A DNA stretch of 64,000 nt, from the NCBI GenBank assembly GCA_031267075.1, contig JAIRZU010000005.1:1-64000 (forward strand). Direction: 5' to 3'. Shown piece after piece: positions 16,923 to 26,150 of the stretch. The translations under genes and the position numbers were made by a program. The notes under the pieces were generated by a model that saw only the letters and a list, made by a program, of their open reading frames with translations, was not told the DNA's origin and ran no database searches. Position 1 is the stretch's first letter. Every line of letters starts with the position of its first letter. This DNA comes from Holosporales bacterium. Its GTDB lineage: Bacteria; Pseudomonadota; Alphaproteobacteria; RUG11792.

Positions 16923-17990
16923 ATGTGTTCCGGAATAAGAATGGTGCATGCTGTATGCCTGGTTTCCGTGAGCTGTGCTCAGCTGGGACTAATTGGTAAT
17001 GCCAATGGACAGCAGTACCAACAGCAAGGGTATGACGGCCAGTACCAACAGCAACCTCAGCAGTATCAGCAACCAGGACAACCTCAGTACCAGCAACAAC
17101 AGTACCAAGGACCGAGCGGGGGACTCCCTCCCAACAGCGGTGCTCCAAATCCATTCAGGGCCACATACGCACAGAAGGAGCAGTCATTCTCACCGACAGT
17201 ATATAGGGATGCTGGTGGAGGCAATCTGAAAAAGCAAACCATCCAGCAGAAGGATATGAAGAAAGCGGTTGTGATCTTCTATGGAGACTGGTGTCCACAC
17301 TGTGATACGCTCCTTGCTTCGTTCGCTCAGTATATGGGACTCCTCAGGCAGCATGGTATCAACGTCATCTTCGTGCACGTTCCTCAAGGTGATAAACTGG
17401 GTAAGCAGCCTACGGCGGATGATTACAATCAGGCGGTTCAGAAGGTAACTGTGCACGGCATAGCACTTGACGGAAGCACTGCATATGTGGCGATAGTAGC
17501 TGACCAAGCTACCCTAGCTAAAACCGGGATCACTGGGCTCCCGGTATTGTTAATCTTAAAGAACGGCAAGGAGCAATTTCGCGGAATCGGTCAGGATGCT
17601 ATACAGCAGATGAACCTCGGAGATCCAGTTACCCAGGGGCAATTCCTGGAGATATTTAAGGCGGCTGATGAGAGCGACGACAGTGATAAGAAGGGCGATG
17701 GCCAGAAAGGTAAAGGCAAGGGAGGCGCTAAAGGTAAGGGTAAAGGTAGTGAAGGAACAGGCGATAGTAGCGGCAGCTTCAAGAAGCCCAAGATTCCCGA
17801 GGCGAATTTCTGGACTGAAATGTTCAACAAAATAAACGCTGAAGGACTATGTGCGGTAGCTGCTCCACCTCCCACCAGCAAACCTGGGACTCAAACGCCA
17901 GCTCCACCTGCGCCACAAAAAAAAGCCCATCGTGTCCACAACCATAAGAAGGGGAAGGAGAACTGCCCGGTGTGCCGCCTCCCGAAGTAG
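16923..17990 (+). CDS. secreted thioredoxin-fold protein with Q-rich and basic tails
   Basis: The ATG at 16923 follows GGGGGA and gives a signal peptide ending near NANG. Then comes a Q/Y/P-rich repeat region (about 30-75; QQYQQQ-type units), a thioredoxin-like domain (about 115-250) with the active site WCPHC and the cis-proline-type segment TGLPVLLILKNG, and a basic low-complexity tail of GKGKGG units ending with CPVC. It is probably periplasmic or exported and acts in disulfide chemistry or reduction. The thioredoxin core is clear; the tails are unusual and suggest a specialised binding role. The frame is open upstream through the tRNA, but that part is not coding. Confidence 0.8.
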   Translation: MCSGIRMVHAVCLVSVSCAQLGLIGNANGQQYQQQGYDGQYQQQPQQYQQPGQPQYQQQQYQGPSGGLPPNSGAPNPFRATYAQKEQSFSPTVYRDAGGGNLKKQTIQQKDMKKAVVIFYGDWCPHCDTLLASFAQYMGLLRQHGINVIFVHVPQGDKLGKQPTADDYNQAVQKVTVHGIALDGSTAYVAIVADQATLAKTGITGLPVLLILKNGKEQFRGIGQDAIQQMNLGDPVTQGQFLEIFKAADESDDSDKKGDGQKGKGKGGAKGKGKGSEGTGDSSGSFKKPKIPEANFWTEMFNKINAEGLCAVAAPPPTSKPGTQTPAPPAPQKKAHRVHNHKKGKENCPVCRLPK

Positions 17991-17999
17991 ACTAGACCT

Positions 18000-18130
18000 C
18001 CTTCCAACCCTCCATAATCAGCTTCTTGCTGCGTCGATCCGGTGCTCGAATGCTCATGCACCTCCTTGTACACTCCGCTTCTGCGCTCCGTGTCTCCTAG
18101 CAATAACTCTGATTCTGAAGGGTTGGAAGG
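18000..18130 (-). repeat. palindromic element, full intergenic copy with inverted ends
   Basis: A 131-bp copy with perfect 12-bp terminal inverted repeats (CCTTCCAACCCT and AGGGTTGGAAGG), extended with two mismatches into CTCCATAATCAG/CTGATTCTGAAG. The core TGCTGCGTCGATCCGGTGCT through CTCCTAGCAATAACTC is shared with copies inside era, the NuoK-like gene and the glycosyltransferase gene. It lies between the thioredoxin-like gene and uppP. Confidence 0.85.
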
Positions 18131-18150
18131 AAGTCTGCGGAGTATCATCA

Positions 18151-18939
18151 TCATAACCACCATATCGCAATCCCAACTAGGATTCTGTATATGGCGATTA
18201 GGGAGAACCCCCGCTTCTCAGTGTACCTCACACACGGGTGAATTGCTATTATGCTAATGAGGGCGGTAGCGATCATCCCACTTAATGCCGCTCCTTGGAA
18301 GCATTGGAAATCACTGATTTTGTAGGATTCGTATAGCTCTAGCACGAGGGAGCCAAGGATGCTCGGGATAGCTAGGAGTAGGGAGAATCTGATGGCATGC
18401 TTTCTGTCGAGTGATAACATCCTTGCAGCGGTGATACATATCCCGAGTCGACTGACACCTGGGAATATTGCTATCGATTGAAACACCCCGATAACAAATG
18501 ATTTCGAAAGTGATATGCCGGCTATGTTTGCCCTGCTTAACCTAGGTTGCATGCATGACAGCTTATCGAACATAACCAGCAAAATCCCGAAGCATATGCA
18601 CGTTACCCCCATGATCTTTTGAGAGTGAAATTCCTTGACGAAATCCCTAGCTAGGAATCCAAGGATCACAACTGGGATAGTCCCACACACCAGCTGCAAC
18701 AGACAGGTGTCGGATATCTTCCTTCGAGTAAAAAGTCCCCGAAAGATGTCGATTACGTCGGAGTGAAAATATATAAGGAGAGCGGCTAAGCTGCCAACAT
18801 GCAGCGCTATCTTCAATGCGAATGAGAACTCATGTATGTTGAAGAGAGCCGAGAAAAAATGTAGGTTGACGGAGGAGCTTATGGGAAGAACTTCCGAGAT
18901 CCCCTGGATCACACTAAGGAACAATATGCTTAAATCCAT
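18151..18939 (-). CDS. uppP: undecaprenyl-diphosphatase
   Basis: UppP (BacA) recycles undecaprenyl diphosphate in the inner membrane for cell wall and LPS glycan synthesis. The family signatures are near the N-terminus (QGISEVLPISSS) and in the second half (FPGVSRLGICITAARM, family pattern PGxSRSG, here with SRLG). Eight or so hydrophobic segments; 262 residues from MDLSILF. An alternative ATG at 18954 would overlap xseB by 8 nt. Confidence 0.93.
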   Translation of the reverse strand: MDLSILFLSVIQGISEVLPISSSVNLHFFSALFNIHEFSFALKIALHVGSLAALLIYFHSDVIDIFRGLFTRRKISDTCLLQLVCGTIPVVILGFLARDFVKEFHSQKIMGVTCICFGILLVMFDKLSCMQPRLSRANIAGISLSKSFVIGVFQSIAIFPGVSRLGICITAARMLSLDRKHAIRFSLLLAIPSILGSLVLELYESYKISDFQCFQGAALSGMIATALISIIAIHPCVRYTEKRGFSLIAIYRILVGIAIWWL

Positions 18940-18946
18940 CGTTAAA

Positions 18947-19141
18947 TCACTCACCCTTCTCTGGCAGCATCTCTATTTTCAGCTGTGCCTCCTTCAGCTT
19001 CTGCTCGCAGAACTTCTTGAGTTCCGTCCCGCGTTCGAAGGCTTTAACGGCCTCTGCTAGCGGCATCTTCCCACCTTCGAGTGCCCTTATAATTTCTTCG
19101 AGTTCACCTATCGCCTGCTCGAACGTTAAATCTTCTGCCAT
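18947..19141 (-). CDS. xseB: exodeoxyribonuclease VII small subunit
   Basis: XseB is the helical small subunit that binds XseA in several copies in exonuclease VII. The 64 residues include TFEQAIGELEEIIRALEGG and LAEAVKAFERGTEL, both diagnostic. It is the upstream member of a two-gene unit with uppP, divergent from typA. Confidence 0.94.
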   Translation of the reverse strand: MAEDLTFEQAIGELEEIIRALEGGKMPLAEAVKAFERGTELKKFCEQKLKEAQLKIEMLPEKGE

Positions 19142-19232
19142 ATCTTCACAACTTCCAAATCAAACAGATGTGTGCTATTATAGCTCACAGTTGGGAGGAC
19201 GGTATCGTGTTAGTTTATACGGTTTGAGGAAC

Positions 19233-21071
19233 ATGTCTAAGGATATAAAAAATTTAGCAATTATCGCCCACGTTGATCATGGGAAAACTACTCTGATTGA
19301 TTCCCTTTTCAGGCACAGCGGATTGTTCAGGGAGAACCAACAGATAGAGACGTGCGCCCTTGATTACAACGATCTCGAGAGGGAGAGAGGGATCACGATC
19401 CTCGCGAAGTGCACAAGTTTCGATTGGAATGGAACGAAGCTAAATGTGGTCGATACTCCGGGGCACGCTGACTTCGGAGGCGAGGTGGAGCGCATCCTTA
19501 GCATGGTTGATGGGGTTCTTGTTTTGGTAGATGCATCGGAAGGACCGATGCCTCAGACGAAGTTCGTACTATCCAAGGCATTAGCACTCAACCTAAATCC
19601 CATCGTCGTTATCAACAAGATAGACAAATCAGACACCAGGGTTTCAGAGGTGCTGAATGAGGTTTTCGATTTATTCATAGCCCTCGGTGCTAGCGACGCT
19701 CAGCTTGATTTTCCGATAGTATATTCATCTGGCCGGAATGGCTGGGCCGTCCTTGATCTTGAAAAGGATGAGAGGAAGGATATCGTTCCCCTTCTAGATA
19801 CTATAATCAAATACGTCCCGAATGCAACAGTTATCGACAATGAGCCATTCCAAATGCTTGTGACGATGCTTGAGTACGACCAGTATCTGGGGCGGATTTT
19901 AACGGGGAAGATACTGAGTGGAACCGCCAATATGAACAGCCAAGTACACGTCCTTAGAAACGGAACTGATGGTGAAATCGAAAGGGCGAGACTCACTAAG
20001 TTGCTTGCTTTTGAAGGATTGAAACGAGTCCCGATAGAGTCGGCTGCTGCCGGAGATATCATTGCAATCGCCGGTCTTGAGAAGGCTACAGTTGCTGATA
20101 CCATAGCGGATATCGATGTTGCAAAGCCGATATTATCAACCCCAATTGACCCCCCTACAATCTCGATAACATTCTCGGTAAACGATTCTCCTCTGGCAGG
20201 AAAGGAGGGGAAGAACCTGACTTCCAGAATTATCGGGGAACGCCTGTTTAATGAGGCTGAGGGAAATGTTTCCATAACCGTTCAGAGATCAGCGAATGGC
20301 GAATTCTACGAGGTCGCCGGCAGAGGAGAGCTGCAGCTCGGAATCCTAATTGAAACGATGCGGCGAGAGGGGTTTGAGCTATCAATCGGAAGGCCGAGAG
20401 TTCTGTTCAGAAAGGACACGAACACCGGGGAAACGCTGGAGCCAATCGAAGAGCTGTACGTGGATCTAGATGATGAATTCACCGGCGTTGTAATCGACAA
20501 GCTGATACAGAGGAAGGGTGAGATGGTTGACATGCGGCCATCCGGCGTCGGGAAAACGAGGATTAAATTTTTTATTCCAACGAGGGGGCTCATAGGATAC
20601 TACGGTGAGTTCCTAACAGACACTCGTGGCTCCGGCATCATGAACCGATCGTTTCATTCGTATGCTCCACACAGAGGGCAGATAGATGAAAGATCCCGTG
20701 GCGTACTCGTTTCGACTGATAGTGGGAAGGCCGTGCCGTACGCCCTCTTTTTCCTGAAGGAGAGAGGGATGCTGTTCGTGAAGCCAGGGGAGCCGGTATA
20801 TGAAGGCATGATCATAGGGGAGCATAGCCGGGAGAATGAACTCGATGTCAACCCAACGAAGGAGAAACAACTTTCTAATTGCAGAGCGGCTGGGAAGGAT
20901 GATAACATAAAGCTACCACCCCCAAGACAGATCTCCCTAGAGCAGGCAATCGCCTACATCAAGAATGATGAGATCGTGGAGGTGACCCCCAAGTCAATCC
21001 GCCTCCGCAAGAAATACCTAGACCAAACAACTAGGAAGAAAATGAGCAGAATGAAGGAAGGCGGGTTGTAG
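19233..21071 (+). CDS. typA: ribosome-associated GTPase TypA/BipA
   Basis: BipA is an EF-G-like GTPase that assists 50S assembly and stress adaptation. G1 [10 protein letters not shown]2 ERGITI, G3 DTPGHADF and G4 NKIDKSD occur in order in the first 140 residues. The C-terminal domains carry [20 protein letters not shown] and the BipA-specific [10 protein letters not shown] region. I chose the ATG at 19233 (612 residues, usual length); the frame is open further upstream over xseB on the other strand. Confidence 0.96.
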   Translation: MSKDIKNLAIIAHVDHGKTTLIDSLFRHSGLFRENQQIETCALDYNDLERERGITILAKCTSFDWNGTKLNVVDTPGHADFGGEVERILSMVDGVLVLVDASEGPMPQTKFVLSKALALNLNPIVVINKIDKSDTRVSEVLNEVFDLFIALGASDAQLDFPIVYSSGRNGWAVLDLEKDERKDIVPLLDTIIKYVPNATVIDNEPFQMLVTMLEYDQYLGRILTGKILSGTANMNSQVHVLRNGTDGEIERARLTKLLAFEGLKRVPIESAAAGDIIAIAGLEKATVADTIADIDVAKPILSTPIDPPTISITFSVNDSPLAGKEGKNLTSRIIGERLFNEAEGNVSITVQRSANGEFYEVAGRGELQLGILIETMRREGFELSIGRPRVLFRKDTNTGETLEPIEELYVDLDDEFTGVVIDKLIQRKGEMVDMRPSGVGKTRIKFFIPTRGLIGYYGEFLTDTRGSGIMNRSFHSYAPHRGQIDERSRGVLVSTDSGKAVPYALFFLKERGMLFVKPGEPVYEGMIIGEHSRENELDVNPTKEKQLSNCRAAGKDDNIKLPPPRQISLEQAIAYIKNDEIVEVTPKSIRLRKKYLDQTTRKKMSRMKEGGL

Positions 21072-21144
21072 CTCTCCACATACCTCAGAGGCCTAAGGCA
21101 GCAATTTTTGCAATAAGCCTATTTAAAAAGTTTTTTGTTCAAAT

Positions 21145-21160
21145 TTAACGAAATATTAAC
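21145..21160 (+). promoter_or_regulatory. CtrA-type binding box
   Basis: TTAA-CGAAATA-TTAAC, 55 nt upstream of the LRR secreted-protein start, with TACACT as a possible -10 at 21171. CtrA control of that gene is inferred. Confidence 0.6.
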
Positions 21161-21214
21161 GAATTGGGAGTTACACTCTTAAGTAACGAGGGGGAGTTTC
21201 CATCGAAGTTGAAC

Positions 21215-22243
21215 ATGAGAATTGTTACCAGAATCATAGCCGATACGTGCCTAGTTTGTTTTCTATGCGCTGCCAACTGCCAAGCAGGTCTCCTAGATAA
21301 AGTATCCAGTGCCGTAAGCAGTGTCAAAGCGAAAGCTGCCAACGCAGTTGACAGCGCCAAAAAGAAAGCAGCCAGCGTAGTTGGCGACATCAAGGCCAAA
21401 CTTCCAGGCAGCAAAGTTAAAGAACTTGCAGAGCAAGCTGTTGGCCAGGCCAAAGGTGTAGTAACCGATGCGGCGAAGGTCGTTGGTAAAGAAGCTCAAA
21501 AAGGAGCAGCTGTGCTAGCTAGTGTCGCTGGCGAGCAAGCCGGTAGGATCGCCAATGCAGCAGTGGGACAGGCGGCGCAAGTGCTGAGTGGAGTGGGGGG
21601 CGCTGCTGTAGACTTCGGCAAAGCAGCTCTTGGAGCAATTGGAATGCAACTGCTAAGAGGTGGAAGAGTACCAACCATCACAGGAGAGCATGCCGCCGAG
21701 ATCGAGCAAACATGCAGTGACACAGAGACCATTCGCAGAACCAGATATGTAGATCTAAGCGGAATGGCAATCACGGATGAGCAGGTTGAGTACGTAGCGG
21801 TGATGCTGTACCAGATGGCAGAGCACGGAATTACATCTATCACCCTAAACCTAGCAAGCAACGACTTCACAGCCGCTGGACTCGAGATGCTGCTGCAGGT
21901 AATGCTAGAGAACCCAGGATTGGTTACCGGTCTAGGGCTAGCAAACAACGATCTAGGCGACGAGGGGCCAGCGCTACTTGCAGCCGTGATCGCGGATGGC
22001 CTACCGATTGCATTCGTGGTACTCACAAATACCAGGCTCGACGATGCCAGAGCACGTGTAATTCTAGAAGCGGTTGCGACTGCGAATCACCCCGTGCTAC
22101 GGCATGTTATTATGACTGGCAACCCAGGCATCAGGGAAAGACAGACTAGCGAATTCGCCCAGAACCTTCAGGCGGGCGGGAGACTTGTGGTCAGGATTCC
22201 ATCATCTGTAGCAGGCTCTACTGTTCGCCGCACTACAAGCTGA
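21215..22243 (+). CDS. secreted protein with LEA-like helix region and leucine-rich repeats
   Basis: The signal peptide (MRIVTRIIADTCLVCFLCAANCQA) is followed by a long Ala/Lys/Val amphipathic region (about 25-150) built of degenerate 11-mer-like units (SSVKAKAANAVDSAKKKAAS), reminiscent of LEA or apolipoprotein-like helices. Then come ribonuclease-inhibitor-type leucine-rich repeats (about 175-320): VDLSGMAITDEQ, LNLASNDFTAAGLEML, LGLANNDLGDEG and VVLTNTRLDDARA, each with an N at the turn. LRR proteins of this class often act on host proteins, so it is a plausible effector. A GTTACA-type upstream frame starts at 21164, but the signal fixes the start at 21215. Confidence 0.8.
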   Translation: MRIVTRIIADTCLVCFLCAANCQAGLLDKVSSAVSSVKAKAANAVDSAKKKAASVVGDIKAKLPGSKVKELAEQAVGQAKGVVTDAAKVVGKEAQKGAAVLASVAGEQAGRIANAAVGQAAQVLSGVGGAAVDFGKAALGAIGMQLLRGGRVPTITGEHAAEIEQTCSDTETIRRTRYVDLSGMAITDEQVEYVAVMLYQMAEHGITSITLNLASNDFTAAGLEMLLQVMLENPGLVTGLGLANNDLGDEGPALLAAVIADGLPIAFVVLTNTRLDDARARVILEAVATANHPVLRHVIMTGNPGIRERQTSEFAQNLQAGGRLVVRIPSSVAGSTVRRTTS

Positions 22244-22254
22244 AACTAGAAGCT

Positions 22255-22713
22255 CTAAGCGCCATCACCTGTTTCCGTACCTGGTGGAGGCACTAGAGAT
22301 CGAGGCATCGGCGGAGGTTTCCCACCTGGCTTAGGCTTCATTTTGCCGGCTTCCTCAGAGCCTATTACCTTAAGAGGTGGTTTTCGAACTGGTGGAGTTA
22401 TTTCGAATTTGTGTGCAACGCTCCATCCATCTGGTCCTGGAGGGGAGGCCTTTGCAGCAAGTTTCACATCAAGAGGTGGTTCTCGAACTGGTCGAGTTAT
22501 TTGGAATTTAGAGGTCGGAGCACTGGGAGGTGGAGTGCCAGTCGGAATAGTAGGCGATTCATGGATCACCTGATCGGGTTCTGGTGGTGGTGCAGGGTTC
22601 TTGCGTAAGTGGGGCGGCACATATCTTGTTGCTCCAATAGCTGCACTGCTTAAACACACAGCTGCCATGATGCATGGAACGACTAACTGCCCGATTATTT
22701 TTCCTGCTCTCAT
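22255..22713 (-). CDS. secreted proline-rich protein with YVPPHLR motif
   Basis: 152 residues with a signal peptide cleaved probably after AIGA (residue 28). The mature protein starts T-RYVPPHLRK and is proline-rich and probably disordered. It has two copies of an about 45-residue unit (KFQITRPVREPPL and KFEITPPVRKPPL) and a poly-proline end. YVPPHLR is the same as the eIF4E-binding-type motif of eukaryotic DDX3/Ded1 helicases (YIPPHLR). No enzyme domain is seen. It converges on the LRR gene with an 11-nt gap. Confidence 0.7.
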   Translation of the reverse strand: MRAGKIIGQLVVPCIMAAVCLSSAAIGATRYVPPHLRKNPAPPPEPDQVIHESPTIPTGTPPPSAPTSKFQITRPVREPPLDVKLAAKASPPGPDGWSVAHKFEITPPVRKPPLKVIGSEEAGKMKPKPGGKPPPMPRSLVPPPGTETGDGA

Positions 22714-22805
22714 GATCGCTTTCCCAGTCTCTATGTTTCACGTGCGTGCCAGTGTAGCACAACATAATTGCGCCAACAATCTGAAAGCATTATCCCTCAC
22801 CTGCC

Positions 22806-23525
22806 CTAAGCTCGAATATGGTCGATATGCGCTTGGAGAGATTTTCGTGGACCGGAGTGGGAGTTCCGTTTAGAAGAGGGATGCTGCTGCCTGGTACTTA
22901 TCCCACTACGCTTCCTCTCCAGCCTCTGGGTATGGCTCGCTGTGTAAATTGGGGGGATAGGCATCGGCATTCCCTTTACGTCCTCGAAATACACCTGACA
23001 CAGAGAGCGGCCACGCCTAATTCCCTTGTTACGACGGCAGAGAGCAGCATACCTCGATAGCTTCAAACTATCCTCCACTAACACTTCGACCCTCACCATT
23101 GATGGCTTCCTACCATGTATCCCGAGAGCCACAGCCGCCCCATACGAAAGGTCGATGATCCTGCCTTTGTACACATATGGTCCGCGATCATCAATAACAA
23201 CGACGATGGACTTCCCGGTAATGAGGCTTGTAACTCTTGCAACAGATGGAAGTGGGAGGGTCTTATGAGCAGCAGTCATGGCCATCTTATCGAATGGCTC
23301 TCCGGTTGCCTTAGATTTCCCGTGGCAATCATCTCCATACCACGATGCAATCCCAACCTCATTGTACTCGTAATACAGCTGCGGATAGTGCCACGACCCG
23401 CGACAATAATATGGCTTACACGAAATGCATGTCGGGCCGACTGGAGTGTGGCGCACTCCCGTACATCCAGCTAAGATTACGGCAACGCCTGCTATCGCGG
23501 TTACCCTATTTAGCAAAGTTCCCAT
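22806..23525 (-). CDS. rlpA: septal ring lytic transglycosylase RlpA family lipoprotein
   Basis: RlpA is an outer-membrane lipoprotein with a double-psi beta-barrel that cleaves peptidoglycan lacking stem peptides. The lipobox LAGC is at residues 18-21. The barrel starts GIASWYGDDCHGKSKATGEPFD and contains the conserved DRGPYVYKGRIIDLSYGAAVALGI in two halves. It has no C-terminal SPOR domain and instead a basic tail after 175. Extra cysteines (CISCKPYYC) lie before the barrel. It overlaps the M16 peptidase end by 20 nt and is translated after it. Confidence 0.88.
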   Translation of the reverse strand: MGTLLNRVTAIAGVAVILAGCTGVRHTPVGPTCISCKPYYCRGSWHYPQLYYEYNEVGIASWYGDDCHGKSKATGEPFDKMAMTAAHKTLPLPSVARVTSLITGKSIVVVIDDRGPYVYKGRIIDLSYGAAVALGIHGRKPSMVRVEVLVEDSLKLSRYAALCRRNKGIRRGRSLCQVYFEDVKGMPMPIPPIYTASHTQRLERKRSGISTRQQHPSSKRNSHSGPRKSLQAHIDHIRA

Positions 23526-24753
23526 ATAACGCTTCTACATCGTGGCCACTGCCAATCACGGCCAGCGTCGGTGGAGTCTTGGTAATTCTCTCGATGCTCG
23601 CTGCCACGTCATCTATCGTAACATCGTCAATTTTCTTGATCACCTCGAGAGGGGTTAGGACTCTTTTCATCAGCAAGAGTTGAGTAGCGACGTAGCATAC
23701 TCTATCGATCGACGTTTCAAGGTTGGAGAGCTCAGATACTTTTATCTGGGCCTTCGCTCGCTCAAGCTCTTCCTTTGTAATATCAGTCTTCATCTTGTTG
23801 AGCTCGGCGAGTGATAGCTTGATAACGTCCGTTACTTTATCATCGTTACAGCCGGCACGGACCCCGAACATTCCCGTATCTCTATACCCACACCTAAACG
23901 AACTGACGGAGTATGCTAGGCCTCTCTTCTCCCGAATCTCCTGGAATAACCTCGACGACATACCATCTCCGAGAATGACCTTCGCCACCCTAACAGCGTA
24001 GATGCTCGGATCCATGTAGCTAACCCCCTCGAATCCCATGACCATGTGACTTTGGCCAAGGGCCCTCTCGATATATGTACAGCCTCCACAGTAGGTTTGC
24101 TTCTCCACATCGGAATCTCCAGTTGGCTTTATGTTGGACATGTACTCATTAGCGAGAGCTACGAAGTCATCGTGCTCAATGTCTCCACTCGCTGCTAACA
24201 CTATCTTATCGGCTGTGTACTTCGTCATGTAGTTCAGTAGGTCCTGTGTGGTCATGCTACGAACACTATCTTCAGTACCGCTGATCGGTTTCCCAAGCCT
24301 TCTGCCGTCGTAGCACTTCTCCTGGAATTTATCGAAAATGATGGCATCGGGCATATCGTCAATCATCTTTATCTCTTGTACGATGACGTCCTTCTCCCGT
24401 GCAAACTCCTCGGCATTCATAATACTGTTTTGGGTGATATCTGCTATTATGCTAAGTGCGAGTTTAATGTCACGTTTCAGTACCCTGGCGTAGTAGGCAG
24501 TAACCTCCTTGTCTGTGTAGGCGTTCATTGCTCCACCTACCTCCTCCATTTCATTTGCTATCTGAAAGGCGGAACGGGTCTTCGTTCCCTTGAACATCAT
24601 ATGCTCGAGAAAGTGAGAAGCCCCAGCTTGCGAGTCATTTTCATTCACAGACCCAATGTTGACGAATACACCAATCGAGATGATTTGGTTGCCAGCCATC
24701 TTGTCCGTAACCACTGTGAGGCCGTTTGCTATTTTGGTTTCCCTGATGTTCAT
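23506..24753 (-). CDS. M16 family zinc peptidase (processing-peptidase like)
   Basis: The inverted zinc motif HFLEH is at residues 47-51 with the downstream glutamate in EFAREKDVIVQEI. 415 residues from MNIRETKIANGLTV, matching the bacterial single-domain PqqL/MPP-beta-like family related to the mitochondrial processing peptidase. Such genes are conserved in Rickettsiales, usually with a second, inactive paralogue; none is adjacent here. The frame is open 12 codons upstream, but MNIRET is the usual start. Confidence 0.93.
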   Translation of the reverse strand: MNIRETKIANGLTVVTDKMAGNQIISIGVFVNIGSVNENDSQAGASHFLEHMMFKGTKTRSAFQIANEMEEVGGAMNAYTDKEVTAYYARVLKRDIKLALSIIADITQNSIMNAEEFAREKDVIVQEIKMIDDMPDAIIFDKFQEKCYDGRRLGKPISGTEDSVRSMTTQDLLNYMTKYTADKIVLAASGDIEHDDFVALANEYMSNIKPTGDSDVEKQTYCGGCTYIERALGQSHMVMGFEGVSYMDPSIYAVRVAKVILGDGMSSRLFQEIREKRGLAYSVSSFRCGYRDTGMFGVRAGCNDDKVTDVIKLSLAELNKMKTDITKEELERAKAQIKVSELSNLETSIDRVCYVATQLLLMKRVLTPLEVIKKIDDVTIDDVAASIERITKTPPTLAVIGSGHDVEALYGNFAK

Positions 24754-24789
24754 GAGAGCTCTACGCTTGCAGTAAATTGTAATGTGCAA

Positions 24790-25194
24790 CTGTCGGTTAT
24801 AGTACCCCTGTTAGCGGCTCTCTGTCAAGACACTGCTGAGGAAGGCGTACATACGTTGAAATTTCTCTTCAGAAATGCGATAGTGCATTGTGGCTCGAGT
24901 AGTAGGGTTTAGGCTCTGTGAGTGAAATTTACCTTTAAGCAAAAATGCGGTACAAAGCCGTTAATTAACCCAAAACATCGCACCGCACATGAAGTATCAC
25001 GTACCAGAAAAGGCATGGCAAACAATCAGAATTGGATTCTGTAGTGAATGCGTCCAGTTGTCATCAGCCGTATCTCAGTTCCGGATTGGCTGATCTCGAC
25101 CAAGTTCAAGCAGGTCCGCGTGAGGCCTCTCATACCACATACATCCCTCGCAACTCACTGGTCTATCCACTTAGTAGATTCATAGAACAGGGGT
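24790..25194. other. intergenic region with IS relic
   Basis: Apart from the IS5-type fragment at 24910-25030, no reading frame stands out. The part at 25060-25194 may be debris from another element, but I recognise nothing in it. Confidence 0.5.
24910..25030 (+). mobile_element. IS5-type insertion sequence remnant (left end)
   Basis: GGCTCTGTGAGTGAAATTTACC resembles the left end seen at 43212 and 55348. A frame from ATG 24989 reads MKYHVPEKAWQTI, like the transposase N-terminus at 55430 (MEYHMPEKDWQVI), then stops. The rest of the element is gone. Confidence 0.7.
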
Positions 25195-26007
25195 TTACAC
25201 CCCGCTATATGGAGGCTGGTCCGGAATTAGCGCCAGTGCCGCGGCCCTAGCTCTCCTCTGCCCCGTGCCGGGGAGTGTGCGGAGTGGCTGATTCCTTACG
25301 GTGCGCTGGGCTCGAGTCTTCGCTATCGAGTTAAGGATTGGTCCTCCGGTCCCTGTCTGGAGGATCGCGTCGTGCAGTTGATCTGCACGGTCGCACGCTT
25401 GCTCCCATGGGGATGGTTGGGGGTCGTTGCTCGTGTGTCTGGCGTACGGGTATCCGTTGCGCGTTGCTATTCGGGGTTTGCTTGGTTCTTCGATGCTAGC
25501 TAGTCGCAGTATCTCGCGTAGTTCGTTACTGACTCCGGGGATTGCGAATATAGTCATCAACTTATCCGAGCGGCAGGAGAAGGCGTAGGCTATGCTGGTC
25601 GAGATCTCGCTTCTCGTGGGTACTATGCCGAGGACTCTGGCAACCACCTTGTAGTGCAGCGTCGTAGGTGCCTCGCCGACTAGGGCGGCTATGTATTGGG
25701 TAGCTGGACAGCCGTAGCCCCTGTCGACTGGTAACCGTGGTGCAGGGCGACCGTCGGGAGGAGGAAGGAGAGTAGCCGGTATGGTGTCCTCTTCATCATC
25801 GCCGCTGACAGGGGGGGTGTAGAACCCATCGCTATCCAGCACTGGTTCCACACTATCCCGCGGGGCTAAGTCTCGCGGCGCGGGTGCGACTGCGTGTTGG
25901 GCATCGGGATTGAATCTCTGTGGCAGTCCAGGCCAGTACGACTGTTTGGTCGCTAGTGCTGTGCAGCTCATAAGCACGAAGGCCGAGCCTAGTATTGTTA
26001 TTCTCAT
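25195..26007 (-). CDS. secreted protein of unknown function
   Basis: I chose the ATG at 26007, giving the signal peptide MRITILGSAFVLMSCTALA. The mature part (about 250 residues) starts with a Pro/Asp-rich linker (about 30-95) and continues with a cysteine-poor helical region (YGCPATQYIAALVGEAPTTL, RSDKLMTIFAIPGVSNELRE). The C-terminus is rich in Arg and Ala. No family is recognised. It lies downstream of mlaA with a 143-nt gap and uses G- and C-rich codons more than mlaA does. Confidence 0.7.
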   Translation of the reverse strand: MRITILGSAFVLMSCTALATKQSYWPGLPQRFNPDAQHAVAPAPRDLAPRDSVEPVLDSDGFYTPPVSGDDEEDTIPATLLPPPDGRPAPRLPVDRGYGCPATQYIAALVGEAPTTLHYKVVARVLGIVPTRSEISTSIAYAFSCRSDKLMTIFAIPGVSNELREILRLASIEEPSKPRIATRNGYPYARHTSNDPQPSPWEQACDRADQLHDAILQTGTGGPILNSIAKTRAQRTVRNQPLRTLPGTGQRRARAAALALIPDQPPYSGV

Positions 26008-26150
26008 TTTTCTCCACTTTAATGAATTGTTATCATTGATATATGGTATCAAAATTTTCTCGCGAATTCAATTAAATTGCGCACTCTGTTCTATGCACGA
26101 AACTTGATCATGCCTGGGTGGAACTACATAGAGAGGGAGGTACCCATTCT

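Noticed and set aside
24950..24970. TTAATTAAC considered as a CtrA box
   Set aside because: The two half sites are not separated by seven bases.
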